Of a stretch of 64,000 nt of DNA, positions 27,516 through 37,149 are shown piece after piece. A model generated the notes under the pieces. It was not told the DNA's origin. It saw nothing but the letters and a program-made list of their open reading frames with translations, and searched no databases. Each line of letters starts with the position of its first letter. Within the stretch, counting starts at the first letter, position 1. Location of the stretch: the NCBI GenBank assembly GCA_963729215.1, contig CAVSND010000005.1, positions 27,288 through 91,287 on the forward strand, written 5' to 3'. Both the position numbers and the translations under genes were made by a program. The DNA comes from CAVQJU01 sp963729215 (GTDB taxonomy: Bacteria > Acidobacteriota > Vicinamibacteria > Vicinamibacterales > CAVVIG01).

Positions 27516-30500
27516 CTAGAAGGCGTGCCTGACGCGGAACTCGATGGCGTACGTCTGCTGATCTTCGTTGCGCGAGACCAGCCAGTACAACCGGTCGCTC
27601 GCGTCGAACTCGAGCTGGATGATCTGGTCGTTGAAGGTCGTGTTGAGGCTGCGCGAAAACGTCAGGAATGCACGATCGGATATCCGCTTGCCAATCGTGA
27701 TGCGCGCGGTCGGACTGATGCGCGAGGCGTTGTTCGGGTCGAGAAAAGACGGCGACAGCTGGAACGTGTCGAGTCCAACGGTCTGCTGCAGGACCTTGCC
27801 GACCTCGGCCGAGATCGGACTGGTCAGCGCCTGGGTCGCGCGCGCCTTCAGGATATCGCTCTGTGTCTGGTTCGGATCGCGGAGCGCGCGGACTTCCGGG
27901 GCGACGTCCGTCCGCTGGACGTCGCTCAGCAGAAGCGCGAGCACATCGGCGGTCGGCAGCGGCGGGTCGGACTCGAACTTGAGATTGTTCATGTGCTCGG
28001 GCGTTCCCTGCGCGCCGACGGTCACGCGATACGTCTGCCCGCTGAATGTCGGTCCGCCCGGCACCCGGACCGTGGTTTCGGCTTCGATATCGAACGACGG
28101 CTCGATGCGGTTCGGGTTGATGAAGTCGATCGCGCCGCGCGTGACCCGATACCGCCGCCCCTCGAAGCTCACTTCGCCCCGCCCGATCTCCGCGCGGCCA
28201 AACAGCACGGGCTTGTCATATGTGCCGCGCAGTGTCAGGTCGGCGCTGGCGACCAGTCGCAGCAGGTTGGTCGACACCTGCAGCGTGGACGGCACGACGA
28301 TCTGCAGGTCGAACCGCAGGGGCACCACCGGAGCCGGCGCCGGCGCGCCCGCGGCGTTTCCGCCGGTCGACTGCGCGACCAGATCGAAAATGTTCCCCGG
28401 TGTGTCGAGCCGGCGCGTCCACACGGCGCTCTTGACGGTGACCGTGCCGCCGAGCGTCGGAGCCCGGAAGTTCCCCCGGACGGACAAGTCGGCGTCAACA
28501 GTCGATCGGATGCCCTCGGGATAGCGCAGGTGCATGTCCCGCCCGCGCACGGTCACGTTCAGGTCGCCGGGCAGAAATCCATCGAAGCCGATCCGCCCCC
28601 CGAACTGCACCGGCCCCTCACCCATCCGGGCCGACACATCGTCGAGGCGGATGCCGCGCGCGTCGAACCGGACGATGCCGTTGATGCCGTCGAGCGCGTT
28701 GGGCAGCGACAGATGACGGACGCGCCCGTTGATGATGGACGCGCTGCCGGAGAAAACAGGCTCGTCGAGCGGGCCGTCGACCGATGCTGTGAGCTCGGCG
28801 CGGCCCGACCCGAAGACATCGCGGGAGAATCCCTGCAGGATGCCGAGGTTCGCATCGCCGCTCGCCTGGAGCGCGATGCGGCGATCACGCAGGCCCACGC
28901 GGCCGCCCAGACGCAGATGCGTGTCCTCGCCCACGAGCTGCAAATCCTGGACGTTCACGTCGAGCTTGTCGAGCGAGATGCGGATGGGCGCCGCGTTCTT
29001 GAGCGCGTAGTCGAAAAGGCGCAAGTCGACGGAGTCCACCGTGGCGTCCACGAGCAGGTGGTCGAAATCCGCGAGTTCGCCGACAACGCGAATGGACCCG
29101 CTGGCGACGGCGGTCGTGAACGGCGACAGACGAGGCTCGAACAGCCGGACGTACGGGTCGAGCGAGCTGTCGTGGAACCGGAACGTGAGCTCGGCATCGG
29201 CTTGCGGCGTCAGGGCGATGCGTCCCGTGCCGGTGATCGCGAGTCGCGGAGAAGCGGCGTCGAGATCTCCGCTCAACTCCTTGCCGCGGAGCGCGAGCGT
29301 CCCGCTGACCTGCCCGACTCCTTCCTCGCCGATGAACAGATCGTTCACGCGGATCTTGAAGTCGTTGCGCGGAACATCGAAGGTGCCGTTCCCCTGCGCG
29401 GTGAATTCGGCGAGACCCGAGAGCGGCGCGCGTGGAAACTTGAGCAGGGAGATGCGGTCGACGGGAAGCCGGCGGCCGGACGCATTGAACGAGTACGTCG
29501 AGTCCAGGCCGATGTACGCCGCCGCGGTAACCGCCCCACCGCCGCCGAGATCGATGTTGATGCCGTCGAGGCGGATGCCGGTGCCGACGAAGCGCAGGGA
29601 CGCCTCCGCCTTCTGCAGGGGCTCGCCGTATGCCGTGCCGTTTTCGATGGTCAGCCCGCCGAAGCCCATCGGCCGCTGGTAGTCGCCCTCGAGATGGAAC
29701 TCCCCGGAGAGCAGACCAGAGACCGGATATTCGTCGATTTGGAACGCATGCCGGAGGCCGTTCAAGTCGCGCCGCGACACACGGAACCGCGCGTCGATCT
29801 CCCGGCCATCGTCGTCGCGAGGAAAGCCGAGGGAGAAGAGGCCGTCGGCGCGGATCTCCGAGCCATCGAGGCGAATGACGCCGTTCCGGACGTCCACGTA
29901 CTTGTTTTCGACAACGATGTGGGCGGCGCCGCTGCCCCAGAGCGTGTCCCAGGCCCAGAGATTCGTGCCGCTGAAATCCCCTTCGACACGGGGCTGCTTG
30001 AAGGGACCAGTCATCACGCCGTCGAACTCACCGCGGCCCCCGAACGCCACGGGACCGGTGCTGGCGCCGAAGGCGGTCATGATCCCCGCGAGCACCACGT
30101 CGCTCTCCTGCCAGTCGTGGCTGGTGACGTGAAACGCGATGCGGCCCTGCGATCCCCAGGCCGTCTGGCCCTGGAATGTCGTGTGCGTCTGCTCGGTGTT
30201 GAAGCGCCCGGATGTGAATTCGACTTTCTCGGGGTCGAACTGGAACGTCAGCTCGCCTCCGATCGGAAGGTGCGCGGGCAGCGGCGACGGAGCGAAGGGT
30301 CCCCATTCGCGGCGGTTGCCTGAGGCGCCCGAATCGAGGGACGCGCTCGCGAGCGTCACGCCCGGCGGAGGCGTCACCGCAAAGTTGCCGCTCCCAGTAC
30401 GCTCGGCACCACGGCCAAGGGGCCATTCGATGAGGATGTGCCCGGACGCGGCGCCGCCGAAGCGGACGCCGGTCAACTGCTCGGCATCGGTGAAGGCGGC

Positions 30501-31607
30501 GAGATCCGAGCCTGCAATCGTGGCGTCGAAACGCGCCGTAGGCCGGGTCGGCTGACCGAGCGGCTTGATGGAATACGCGAATTGCGCCGCGCCGCCGAAA
30601 AATCCGGCTCCCGCGTCCCACACCTCGAATGCCTGTGGAGACCAGCGGAGCGCACCGTACAGCTTCGGGAATCGCAACCCGTTGACGCCGGCCTCGCGGC
30701 TGGTGAACGAACCGCTCAGATCGTGTCCGCCCTTGTACAGGCGGAACGTGCCGTTGAAGTCGCCGTCACCGGTCAGCGCCCATTTTTCGTCCTTCCAGAA
30801 GATCTCCCGCATGCGCTGGAAGTGCACGACGGACTTCACGTGATACAGCTGCTCGGGCCAGTGCGCGAAATCCACGTCGCCTGACGCGACCGTTTCGGCG
30901 CCGTCCGTCTTGAGATCCATCTGCTCGAGATGGACGCGAGGACCGTCGAGCGAGAACGCGGTCTTGAAGTTGACCCACATCGGCAGATCGTTCTGGATCT
31001 GCACGACGCCGCCTGTGAACACGGCGTTGCCGTGGTACTTCGGCAGGTTGGTGATGTCCAGGTCGATGTTCGGCGCCGTCACGCTCCACGGCACCTGGTG
31101 ATCTTCGTAGACGAACTGCCCGCGCGAGGCCCGGAGATATTTGAGGGTCGTCGTAAACCGGCGCGGCCCCTTCGGCCGATCGTCGTCGTCCACGAACTTG
31201 GGAAAGCTGGTGTGGTCCTCCCATCGTTCGACGAGCATGTTCCAGTCGGTGAGCTCCACCGACGTAATCGTGATTTCGGGCACCCGCTTGAACGCGGTGG
31301 ACCAATCGAGTCCGAGCGAGAGGTGCTTGGCGACGAAGAAGGGCCGGTCGCCCGCAGCCACGCCGCCGATCGAGAAATCCTCCAGCAGCACGCGGCCGCG
31401 GATCAGGTGGATGGAGAGCCGGCCGAAACGGACGGTGCGCTTGAGCTGCTTCGACGCCTGGCGTTCGGCGAGCTCGCGCAGGGAGGGACCGAGATCGATT
31501 GTCAGCGACGCGACGATCGCCGCCATCAGCAGCGCGATGGTGAGCGTGATTGCGCGGCCGCCGAAGCGAACGGCCCAATGCTGCCGCAGGCGCGCCAGAA
31601 ACTTCAC
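27516..31607 (-). CDS. tamB: Translocation and assembly module protein TamB
   Basis: 1363 residues. One N-terminal membrane helix (ITLTIALLMAAIVASLTIDL) anchors a long beta-rich repetitive body. The conserved TamB (DUF490) C-terminus is present: RGTYDKPVLFGRAEIGRGEVSFEGRRYRVTRGAIDFINPNRIEPSFDIEAET, then LLLSDVQRTD and a barrel-like end in Phe. TamB spans the periplasm and is thought to help move phospholipid or outer-membrane proteins. It starts with GTG that overlaps the biotin-carrier stop (GTGA) and precedes the Omp85 gene, so the pair is co-transcribed. Confidence 0.95.
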   Translation of the reverse strand: MKFLARLRQHWAVRFGGRAITLTIALLMAAIVASLTIDLGPSLRELAERQASKQLKRTVRFGRLSIHLIRGRVLLEDFSIGGVAAGDRPFFVAKHLSLGLDWSTAFKRVPEITITSVELTDWNMLVERWEDHTSFPKFVDDDDRPKGPRRFTTTLKYLRASRGQFVYEDHQVPWSVTAPNIDLDITNLPKYHGNAVFTGGVVQIQNDLPMWVNFKTAFSLDGPRVHLEQMDLKTDGAETVASGDVDFAHWPEQLYHVKSVVHFQRMREIFWKDEKWALTGDGDFNGTFRLYKGGHDLSGSFTSREAGVNGLRFPKLYGALRWSPQAFEVWDAGAGFFGGAAQFAYSIKPLGQPTRPTARFDATIAGSDLAAFTDAEQLTGVRFGGAASGHILIEWPLGRGAERTGSGNFAVTPPPGVTLASASLDSGASGNRREWGPFAPSPLPAHLPIGGELTFQFDPEKVEFTSGRFNTEQTHTTFQGQTAWGSQGRIAFHVTSHDWQESDVVLAGIMTAFGASTGPVAFGGRGEFDGVMTGPFKQPRVEGDFSGTNLWAWDTLWGSGAAHIVVENKYVDVRNGVIRLDGSEIRADGLFSLGFPRDDDGREIDARFRVSRRDLNGLRHAFQIDEYPVSGLLSGEFHLEGDYQRPMGFGGLTIENGTAYGEPLQKAEASLRFVGTGIRLDGINIDLGGGGAVTAAAYIGLDSTYSFNASGRRLPVDRISLLKFPRAPLSGLAEFTAQGNGTFDVPRNDFKIRVNDLFIGEEGVGQVSGTLALRGKELSGDLDAASPRLAITGTGRIALTPQADAELTFRFHDSSLDPYVRLFEPRLSPFTTAVASGSIRVVGELADFDHLLVDATVDSVDLRLFDYALKNAAPIRISLDKLDVNVQDLQLVGEDTHLRLGGRVGLRDRRIALQASGDANLGILQGFSRDVFGSGRAELTASVDGPLDEPVFSGSASIINGRVRHLSLPNALDGINGIVRFDARGIRLDDVSARMGEGPVQFGGRIGFDGFLPGDLNVTVRGRDMHLRYPEGIRSTVDADLSVRGNFRAPTLGGTVTVKSAVWTRRLDTPGNIFDLVAQSTGGNAAGAPAPAPVVPLRFDLQIVVPSTLQVSTNLLRLVASADLTLRGTYDKPVLFGRAEIGRGEVSFEGRRYRVTRGAIDFINPNRIEPSFDIEAETTVRVPGGPTFSGQTYRVTVGAQGTPEHMNNLKFESDPPLPTADVLALLLSDVQRTDVAPEVRALRDPNQTQSDILKARATQALTSPISAEVGKVLQQTVGLDTFQLSPSFLDPNNASRISPTARITIGKRISDRAFLTFSRSLNTTFNDQIIQLEFDASDRLYWLVSRNEDQQTYAIEFRVRHAF

Positions 31608-32137
31608 CGGATGACCACCAGCAATTCGCCGGCCTCGACCAGCGCGCCCTCTCGCGCGTGGAGCTCGTCGACCGTACCGTCGCGCCCTGATCGCAGCTCG
31701 TTTTCCATCTTCATCGCTTCGATGACCACGACCGTCTGGCGCGCCCGGACGGATTCACCCGGCGTCACGCTCACGCGCACGATCTTGCCGGGCATCGGAG
31801 CGACCAGCCGCTGTGGTCCCGATCCGTGGCCGGACTCGTCGTGCTCGCGACGCCTGCGCCCGGCGTTCAAGGACACCGCGCACGAGACCCCGCCCACTCG
31901 CACGCTCAGCAACCCCGTCACGGCATCCGGCACGATGCCGACGTCGAACGTGGCGCCGGGCTCGACAATCAAGGACAGCGTGCGGGCCGCGTTGTTCCCG
32001 GCCGTGCCGCCACTGCCGCCGGGGCGGGCCACGTCGACCTGCCGGGTCCGCCCGTCAACGGACACGACGAACCGGCCCCCCGTGCGTTGAAGGAAGACGC
32101 GGCGGATCCGGCCGTTCACCTCGACTTGGTACTGCAC
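31604..32137 (-). CDS. Biotin carboxyl carrier domain protein
   Basis: 177 residues. The C-terminal 75 form a biotinyl domain with the EAMKMEN biotinylation site in VVVIEAMKMENELRS. The N-terminal 100 residues (MQYQVEVNGRIRRVFLQ...) resemble the region preceding the carrier domain in propionyl/acyl-CoA carboxylase alpha subunits. It would carry the carboxyl group for the carboxyltransferase gene 47 bp upstream. A biotin carboxylase is not in the window. It overlaps tamB by four bases. Confidence 0.93.
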   Translation of the reverse strand: MQYQVEVNGRIRRVFLQRTGGRFVVSVDGRTRQVDVARPGGSGGTAGNNAARTLSLIVEPGATFDVGIVPDAVTGLLSVRVGGVSCAVSLNAGRRRREHDESGHGSGPQRLVAPMPGKIVRVSVTPGESVRARQTVVVIEAMKMENELRSGRDGTVDELHAREGALVEAGELLVVIR

Positions 32138-32184
32138 TTAGGACGCCTGTAACTATTTTACAGTCTTTACTTACGGGATTTCCT

Positions 32185-33723
32185 CTAAAGCGGCAGGTTC
32201 CCGTGCTTCTTCGGCGGGTTCTTGTCTCGCTTCGTCTCCAGGTTGCGGAGCGCCGAGATGAGCTTGCGGCGGGTTTCCCTCGGCCGGATCACTTCGTCCA
32301 CGAATCCGCGCGACGCGGCGACGTAGGGCGTCGCGAACTTCTCCCGGAATTCCGCCACCTTCTCGGCGCGCACGCGCGACGGGTCGCTCGCGGCGTCGAG
32401 CTCGCGCTTGTAAAGGATGTTGACCGCGCCCTCCGGGCCCATCACGGCCAGCTCCGCCGTCGGCCACGCGTAGTTGAAATCGGTACGGAGGTGCTTGCTC
32501 GACATGACGCAGTACGCGCCGCCGTAGGCCTTGCGCGTGATGACGGTGACTTTAGGAACGGTCGCCTCGGCGAACGCGAAGAGAAGCTTGGCGCCGTGCC
32601 GGATGATGCCGCCGTGTTCCTGGACCGTACCAGGCAGAAACCCCGGCACATCCTCGAACGTCACGAGCGGAATGTTGAATGCGTCGCAGAAGCGGACGAA
32701 GCGCGCGCCCTTGACCGACGCGTCGATGTCAAGCGTGCCGGCAAGCACGGCAGGTTGATTCGCGACGATGCCGACGGGCCGGCCATCGAGCCGCGCGAAC
32801 CCGACGATGAGGTTTTTCGCGTAATGCCGGTGGACTTCGAGGAAATAGCCTTCGTCGGCAATCACGTGGATGAGATCGAGCATGTCGTACGGCTGGTTCG
32901 TCGCGGATGGCACCAGGCCGTCGAGCGACGCATCTTCCCGGTCCGGCGGATCGGCGGTCGCGCTCCGGGGCGGATCGTCGAGGTTGTTGGACGGCAGGAA
33001 CGACAGCAGATCGCGAATCAGCCCGAGGCATTCGCGGTCGTCTTCCGTGGCGAAGTGCGCGACGCCGCTCGTGGCGTTGTGCGTCATCGCGCCGCCGAGT
33101 TCCTCTTTGCTGACTTCCTCGTGCGTCACGGTCTTGACCACATCGGGGCCGGTCACGAACATGTAGCTGCCCTTGACCATCGCGACGAAGTCGGTGATGG
33201 CCGGCGAATACACGGCGCCGCCGGCGCACGGGCCCATGATGGCGGAAATCTGCGGGATGACGCCCGACGCGAGCGTGTTGCGCAGGAAGATGTCGGCGTA
33301 GCCGCCGAGCGACGCCACGCCCTCCTGAATCCGCGCGCCGCCCGAATCGTTCAGGCCGACAATCGGCGCGCCCAGCTTCATGGCCAGGTCCATGATCTTC
33401 ACGATCTTCGCGGCGTTCGTCTCCGATAGCGAGCCGCCGAACACGGTGAAGTCCTGCGCGAAGGCGAAGACCTGGCGGCCGTTCACGAGACCGTGCCCGG
33501 TGACAACGCCGTCACCCGGCACGACCTGATCGGCCATGCCGAAGTCGAGACAGCGGTGGGTAACCAGCTTGTCGAGTTCTTCGAACGTGCCGGGATCGAA
33601 CAGGACGTCGATCCGCTCGCGGGCGGTCAGCTTGCCGGCCTCGTGCTGGCGCCGCATCCGCTCCTCGCCGCCTCCCTGCTCGGCGCGGCGCTCGAGATCG
33701 GCGAGGGTTTGTATGGGATCCAT
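32185..33723 (-). CDS. Acyl-CoA (propionyl-type) carboxylase beta subunit
   Basis: 512 residues, the normal length for a PCCB/methylmalonyl-CoA carboxyltransferase. Crotonase-fold signatures: MKLGAPIVGLNDSGGARIQEGVASLGGYADIF, IMGPCAGGAVYSPAITDF, and in the second half FVRFCDAFNIPLVTFEDVPGFLPGTVQEHGGIIRHGAKLLFAF with KAYGGAYCVMSSKHL. It moves carboxyl from biotin to an acyl-CoA such as propionyl-CoA. Residues about 250-275 contain an Arg/Asp/Pro-rich insertion (NLDDPPRSATADPPDREDAS). The biotin carrier follows. The word repeat at 33724 sits directly upstream of the start, so little space remains for a ribosome-binding site. Confidence 0.95.
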   Translation of the reverse strand: MDPIQTLADLERRAEQGGGEERMRRQHEAGKLTARERIDVLFDPGTFEELDKLVTHRCLDFGMADQVVPGDGVVTGHGLVNGRQVFAFAQDFTVFGGSLSETNAAKIVKIMDLAMKLGAPIVGLNDSGGARIQEGVASLGGYADIFLRNTLASGVIPQISAIMGPCAGGAVYSPAITDFVAMVKGSYMFVTGPDVVKTVTHEEVSKEELGGAMTHNATSGVAHFATEDDRECLGLIRDLLSFLPSNNLDDPPRSATADPPDREDASLDGLVPSATNQPYDMLDLIHVIADEGYFLEVHRHYAKNLIVGFARLDGRPVGIVANQPAVLAGTLDIDASVKGARFVRFCDAFNIPLVTFEDVPGFLPGTVQEHGGIIRHGAKLLFAFAEATVPKVTVITRKAYGGAYCVMSSKHLRTDFNYAWPTAELAVMGPEGAVNILYKRELDAASDPSRVRAEKVAEFREKFATPYVAASRGFVDEVIRPRETRRKLISALRNLETKRDKNPPKKHGNLPL

Positions 33724-33812
33724 GTCGGGGCTCGTGGCTCGGGGCTCGTGACTCGTGACTCGTGGCTCGGGTCAGCTCGCATCACGAGCTACGAGCCACG
33801 AGCAACGAGTCC
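33724..33812. repeat. GTGGCTCGT word-repeat hairpin
   Basis: The left arm (33725-33770) has GGCTCGTGG/GACTCGTGA units; the right arm (33781-33811) has the complement GAGCTACGAGCCACGAGCAACGAG. The element fills the gap between the transaldolase stop and the carboxylase start on the same strand, so it may attenuate or punctuate the run. Confidence 0.8.
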
Positions 33813-34467
33813 CTACGCCTTGACCGCCTGCGACTTCTCCCAGTCCTTCAGGAACTTCTCGAGGCCGCTGGCGGTCAGTGGATGGTTGTACAGCGCATCG
33901 ATGACGGACGGCGGGCACGTGCAGATGTCCGCGCCGATGCGCGCCGCTTCGACAATGTGCATCGGATGCCGGCAGCTCGCAACGAGGACTTCGGTCGTGA
34001 ACTCGTAGTTGTCGTAGATGCCGACGATGTCGCGGATGAGATCCATGCCTCCCGAAGCGATGTCGTCGAGCCGGCCGACGAACGGGACTCACAAAAGTGG
34101 CGCCGGCCTTTGCGGCGAGCAGCGCCTGCGCGGCGGAAAAACAGAGCGTCACGTTCACCGGTATGCTCTCACCCGACAGCGCCTTGCAAGCCTTGATGCC
34201 GTCGCGTGTCAACGGCACCTTCACGACCATGTGCGCGTCGATCTTCGCGATCTCGTGGCCTTCGCGCATCATGCCTGCGAAGTCCGTCGCCGTGACTTCG
34301 CCGCTCACCGGCCCTTTGACGATGTCGCAGATTCTCTTCAGATTGGCTTTGAAGTCGCCCGTCTCTTTCGCCAGCAGCGACGGATTCGTCGTCACGCCGT
34401 CGAGAATGCCGAGCGCCGCGATTGCCTCGATTTCCTTGATGCTGCCGGTATCGGCGAATAACTTCAT
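33813..34467 (-). CDS. Transaldolase / fructose-6-phosphate aldolase-like (frameshifted)
   Basis: Start ATG 34467 with GGAG upstream. The first frame gives MKLFADTGSIKEIE, GILDGVTTNPSLLAKE and the Schiff-base lysine in HMVVKVPLTRDGIKA. The second, from about 34085, gives DLIRDIVGIYDNY and TCPPSVIDALYNHPLT. The reading changes at FVSP, where FVGRLDD should follow: one extra G near 34088 explains it. Corrected length is about 217 residues, the short TalC/MipB type of transaldolase that moves dihydroxyacetone units between sugar phosphates. It lies 28 bp after the FN3 lipoprotein. Confidence 0.9.
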
Positions 34468-34495
34468 GAGACGCTCCTGATCTGCAGATTCTAGC

Positions 34496-35764
34496 TCACC
34501 GCGCGGTCTCCTCGACGCGGTTCGAGGGCGCGCTCGCGTTGCCGGCCTTGTCCACGGCCTGCACCGCATACACGTAGCGAGTGCCGGCTGGCACGTTGTC
34601 GTTGAACGATGTCTCGAGCACCGGCATCGGCACCACCGGCTCGAGCCGGTCCCCGGGCGGAACCCCCCGCAGGATGACGTAACCGGCCAGATCGTTTTCC
34701 GTGTTGGCGTCCCAGATGAGGCTGATGACGCCCTCGGTCGACACGGCCTTCAAGTCCTTCGGCGGCGCCGGAGGAAACGTATCGACCAGCTTGATACACC
34801 GGGGCTCGGGTGCGTCGCTTTCGACGCTGAGGCCTCCCGTCCGATCGACCGCCCGAACGCCATAGCAGCGCTCCGCGCCCCACTCGACGCGCGTATCAAC
34901 GAACCGCGGCTCGCCGATCGGCGTCATCGTCAACAGTGCGCCGGTCGTGGTGTCGTACACGTTGTAGCTGAGCGGAGGCGGCAACGGTCCGAGCGGCCGC
35001 GACTGCAGCGCCTCCGGCTGAACTTGCGCGCCGGCACTTGAGCTGCCCGGGGCCGCGGCAGAAACAGGCTGGGTCTGCGCGACGGGCGCCCACGCGACCG
35101 TGATCGACGTCTCCGTGTACGTGATCGTCGGGGCAGCCGGCGGGACCGGAGGCGACGCGAGGGAGACGGGCGCACGCCGCGAAAACCGTCCACGCTTTCC
35201 TTTGGTGTTGACGCCGACGCCAACGTACGTCCGCACCGGCGGCGCGGAGGGCGTGCCGAGCAGCGGTCTCTCCGCGTGAGGCACTCCGCCTCGTCCCTCC
35301 TTCGGATCACTGAGGTCTACCGGCACGAGCGCAGCCGCCGTCAGCGCGTCCCGGACCGTCGTTCCCGCGCCCTGGTCGAGCCCCGTGCCCGTTGGCGCCT
35401 CGACTTCCTCGAGCGGTTCGTCCGGCTCCGCGACGTCGTCGGGATTGCGGGGAGCCTTCACGGGGAGGCTGGCCACGCGCGTGCCGTGCTTGAGCAGATC
35501 GTCGTCGGTGAATGTCGGCGATCCGGTGAGCGCGTAGATTTCCACCCGCGAGATATTCGCCGGACGCGAACCGTCGGCGTTGGCGCCGGGCACGACGACC
35601 GCGAGCTCGACGCTCGATCCCCGGCGGTTCGCCTGCACATCCGGAGGGGCGGGCAGCCGGACGAGCGGCGGGAGCGGAGGACCCTTCTTTCCGCAGGCGA
35701 CCACGACGAGCGGGATCAGCGCGGCCAGCGCCGCCCTCACGACGATCGGCGCGGCACGCCTCAC
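34496..35764 (-). CDS. Fibronectin type III lipoprotein
   Basis: 422 residues. The N-terminus is a lipoprotein signal (ALIPLVVVACGKKGPPLPPL) with Cys24 as lipidation site; the GKKGPP motif after the Cys is frequent in short outer-membrane lipoproteins. Three FN3-like domains follow, separated by Pro/Ala-rich linkers; the last contains LKAVSTEGVISLIWDANTENDLAGYVILRG and ends RYVYAVQAVDKAGNASAPSN. Probably a surface or periplasmic binding protein. GTG start overlaps the hslU stop by four bases, and transaldolase follows. Confidence 0.88.
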   Translation of the reverse strand: MRRAAPIVVRAALAALIPLVVVACGKKGPPLPPLVRLPAPPDVQANRRGSSVELAVVVPGANADGSRPANISRVEIYALTGSPTFTDDDLLKHGTRVASLPVKAPRNPDDVAEPDEPLEEVEAPTGTGLDQGAGTTVRDALTAAALVPVDLSDPKEGRGGVPHAERPLLGTPSAPPVRTYVGVGVNTKGKRGRFSRRAPVSLASPPVPPAAPTITYTETSITVAWAPVAQTQPVSAAAPGSSSAGAQVQPEALQSRPLGPLPPPLSYNVYDTTTGALLTMTPIGEPRFVDTRVEWGAERCYGVRAVDRTGGLSVESDAPEPRCIKLVDTFPPAPPKDLKAVSTEGVISLIWDANTENDLAGYVILRGVPPGDRLEPVVPMPVLETSFNDNVPAGTRYVYAVQAVDKAGNASAPSNRVEETAR

Positions 35765-37149
35765 AGAATGTACCGCGACAGATCTTCGTTCTTGACGATC
35801 TCGGCCAGCATCTTCGTCACGTAGGCTTCGTCGATAATGACGCGTTTGTTGGCCAGATCCGGCCCCTCGAAAGAGATTTCATCGAGCAGCTTTTCCATCA
35901 CCGTGTGCAGGCGCCGGGCTCCGATGTTCTCCGTGCGATCGTTGACGATCGTCGCGAGCTCGGCCACGCGCTGGATGGCGCCTTCGGTGAACGTCAGGTC
36001 GATGCCTTCGGTTTCCATCAGTGCCATGTATTGCTTGATCAGGGCGCTGCGTGGTTCGGTCAGGATGCGCACGAACTCGTCCCTGCCAAGCGGATGCAGC
36101 TCGACGCGGATCGGAAACCGGCCCTGCAGCTCGGGAATCAGGTCGGACGGCTTCGACACGTGGAAGGCGCCCGCCGCGATGAACAGGATGTGGTCGGTCC
36201 GCACCATGCCGTACTTGGTGTTGACGGTCGTGCCTTCGACAATCGGCAGGATGTCCCGTTGGACGCCTTCGCGGCTCACGTCCGGCCCCTGCGCCCCCTC
36301 GCGGCCGGCGATCTTGTCGATCTCGTCGATGAAGATGATCCCGGCCTGCTGAACGCGCTCGACCGCCGTGCGCGACACGCTGTCCATGTCGATCAGCTTC
36401 TGCTCTTCCTCCTGCGTCAGGTATTCGAGCGCCTCCGGTACCTTCACCTTGCGCTTCTTCGTCCGGCCCTGGAAGAGCCCCGGGAGCATGTCCTTGATGT
36501 TGACGTCCACTTCCTCCACCGACGACCCGGCGATGATTTCCATGGACGGAAAGCTTTTTTCCCGAACGTCGAGCTCCACGACCCGGGCGTCCAGCTGGCC
36601 GGACGCCAACTGTTCGCGGAACCGCTCGCGCGTGCGCGTCTGCTGGTCGCGAATGGAGGCGGTGTCCTCGGCACGCTCCCCTGGCGCCGCGGGCCGGGTC
36701 GGCGGCAGCAGCAGATCCAGCAGGCGATCCTCCGCATTCTGTACGGCCTTCGCGCGGACTTCTTCGATCCGCTCGGCGCGAACCATATCGATCGCGAGCT
36801 CGACCAGGTCGCGAACCATCGACTCGACGTCGCGACCGACGTACCCGACCTCGGTGAACTTGCTGGCCTCAACCTTCACGAAGGGCGACTGCGCGAGGCG
36901 CGCGAGCCGGCGGGCGATCTCCGTCTTCCCGACGCCGGTTGGCCCGATCATCAGGATGTTCTTCGGCGCGATTTCTTCGGCCATCTCCGGCGCCAGCTTC
37001 TGGCGGCGCATGCGGTTACGCAGGGCGATGGCGACGGCACGCTTCGCCGCCGCCTGGCCGACGACATACTTGTCGAGCTCGGCGACAATCTCGCGCGGCG
37101 TCAGGGATTCGGTCGACGTCCGTGTCGTTTCAGGAAGATAGATAGCCAC
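35761..37149 (-). CDS. hslU: ATP-dependent protease ATPase subunit HslU
   Basis: 462 residues with the Clp/Hsp100 AAA+ layout: YVVGQAAAKRAVAIALRNR, Walker A IGPTGVGKTEIAR, VEASKFTEVGYVGRDVESMVRDL (pore loop GYVG), an I-domain from about 110 to 240, Walker B GIIFIDEIDKIAG, and SLIQF-like FHVSKPSDLIPELQGRFPIRVEL. It ends DLSRYIL, the conserved tail that docks into HslV. It unfolds proteins for the HslV protease. GTG start directly after the hslV stop. Confidence 0.97.
   Translation of the reverse strand: MAIYLPETTRTSTESLTPREIVAELDKYVVGQAAAKRAVAIALRNRMRRQKLAPEMAEEIAPKNILMIGPTGVGKTEIARRLARLAQSPFVKVEASKFTEVGYVGRDVESMVRDLVELAIDMVRAERIEEVRAKAVQNAEDRLLDLLLPPTRPAAPGERAEDTASIRDQQTRTRERFREQLASGQLDARVVELDVREKSFPSMEIIAGSSVEEVDVNIKDMLPGLFQGRTKKRKVKVPEALEYLTQEEEQKLIDMDSVSRTAVERVQQAGIIFIDEIDKIAGREGAQGPDVSREGVQRDILPIVEGTTVNTKYGMVRTDHILFIAAGAFHVSKPSDLIPELQGRFPIRVELHPLGRDEFVRILTEPRSALIKQYMALMETEGIDLTFTEGAIQRVAELATIVNDRTENIGARRLHTVMEKLLDEISFEGPDLANKRVIIDEAYVTKMLAEIVKNEDLSRYIL

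Noticed and set aside
27126..30323. Open frame of over 1000 codons on the plus strand
   Set aside because: It is fully antisense to tamB, whose protein is clearly recognisable. Its translation is Arg/Asp/His/Gly-rich without motifs, the usual shadow of GC-rich coding DNA.
31604..33723. Complete acyl-CoA carboxylase
   Set aside because: Only the carboxyltransferase and the biotin carrier are encoded; no biotin carboxylase (ATP-grasp) gene is in the window.
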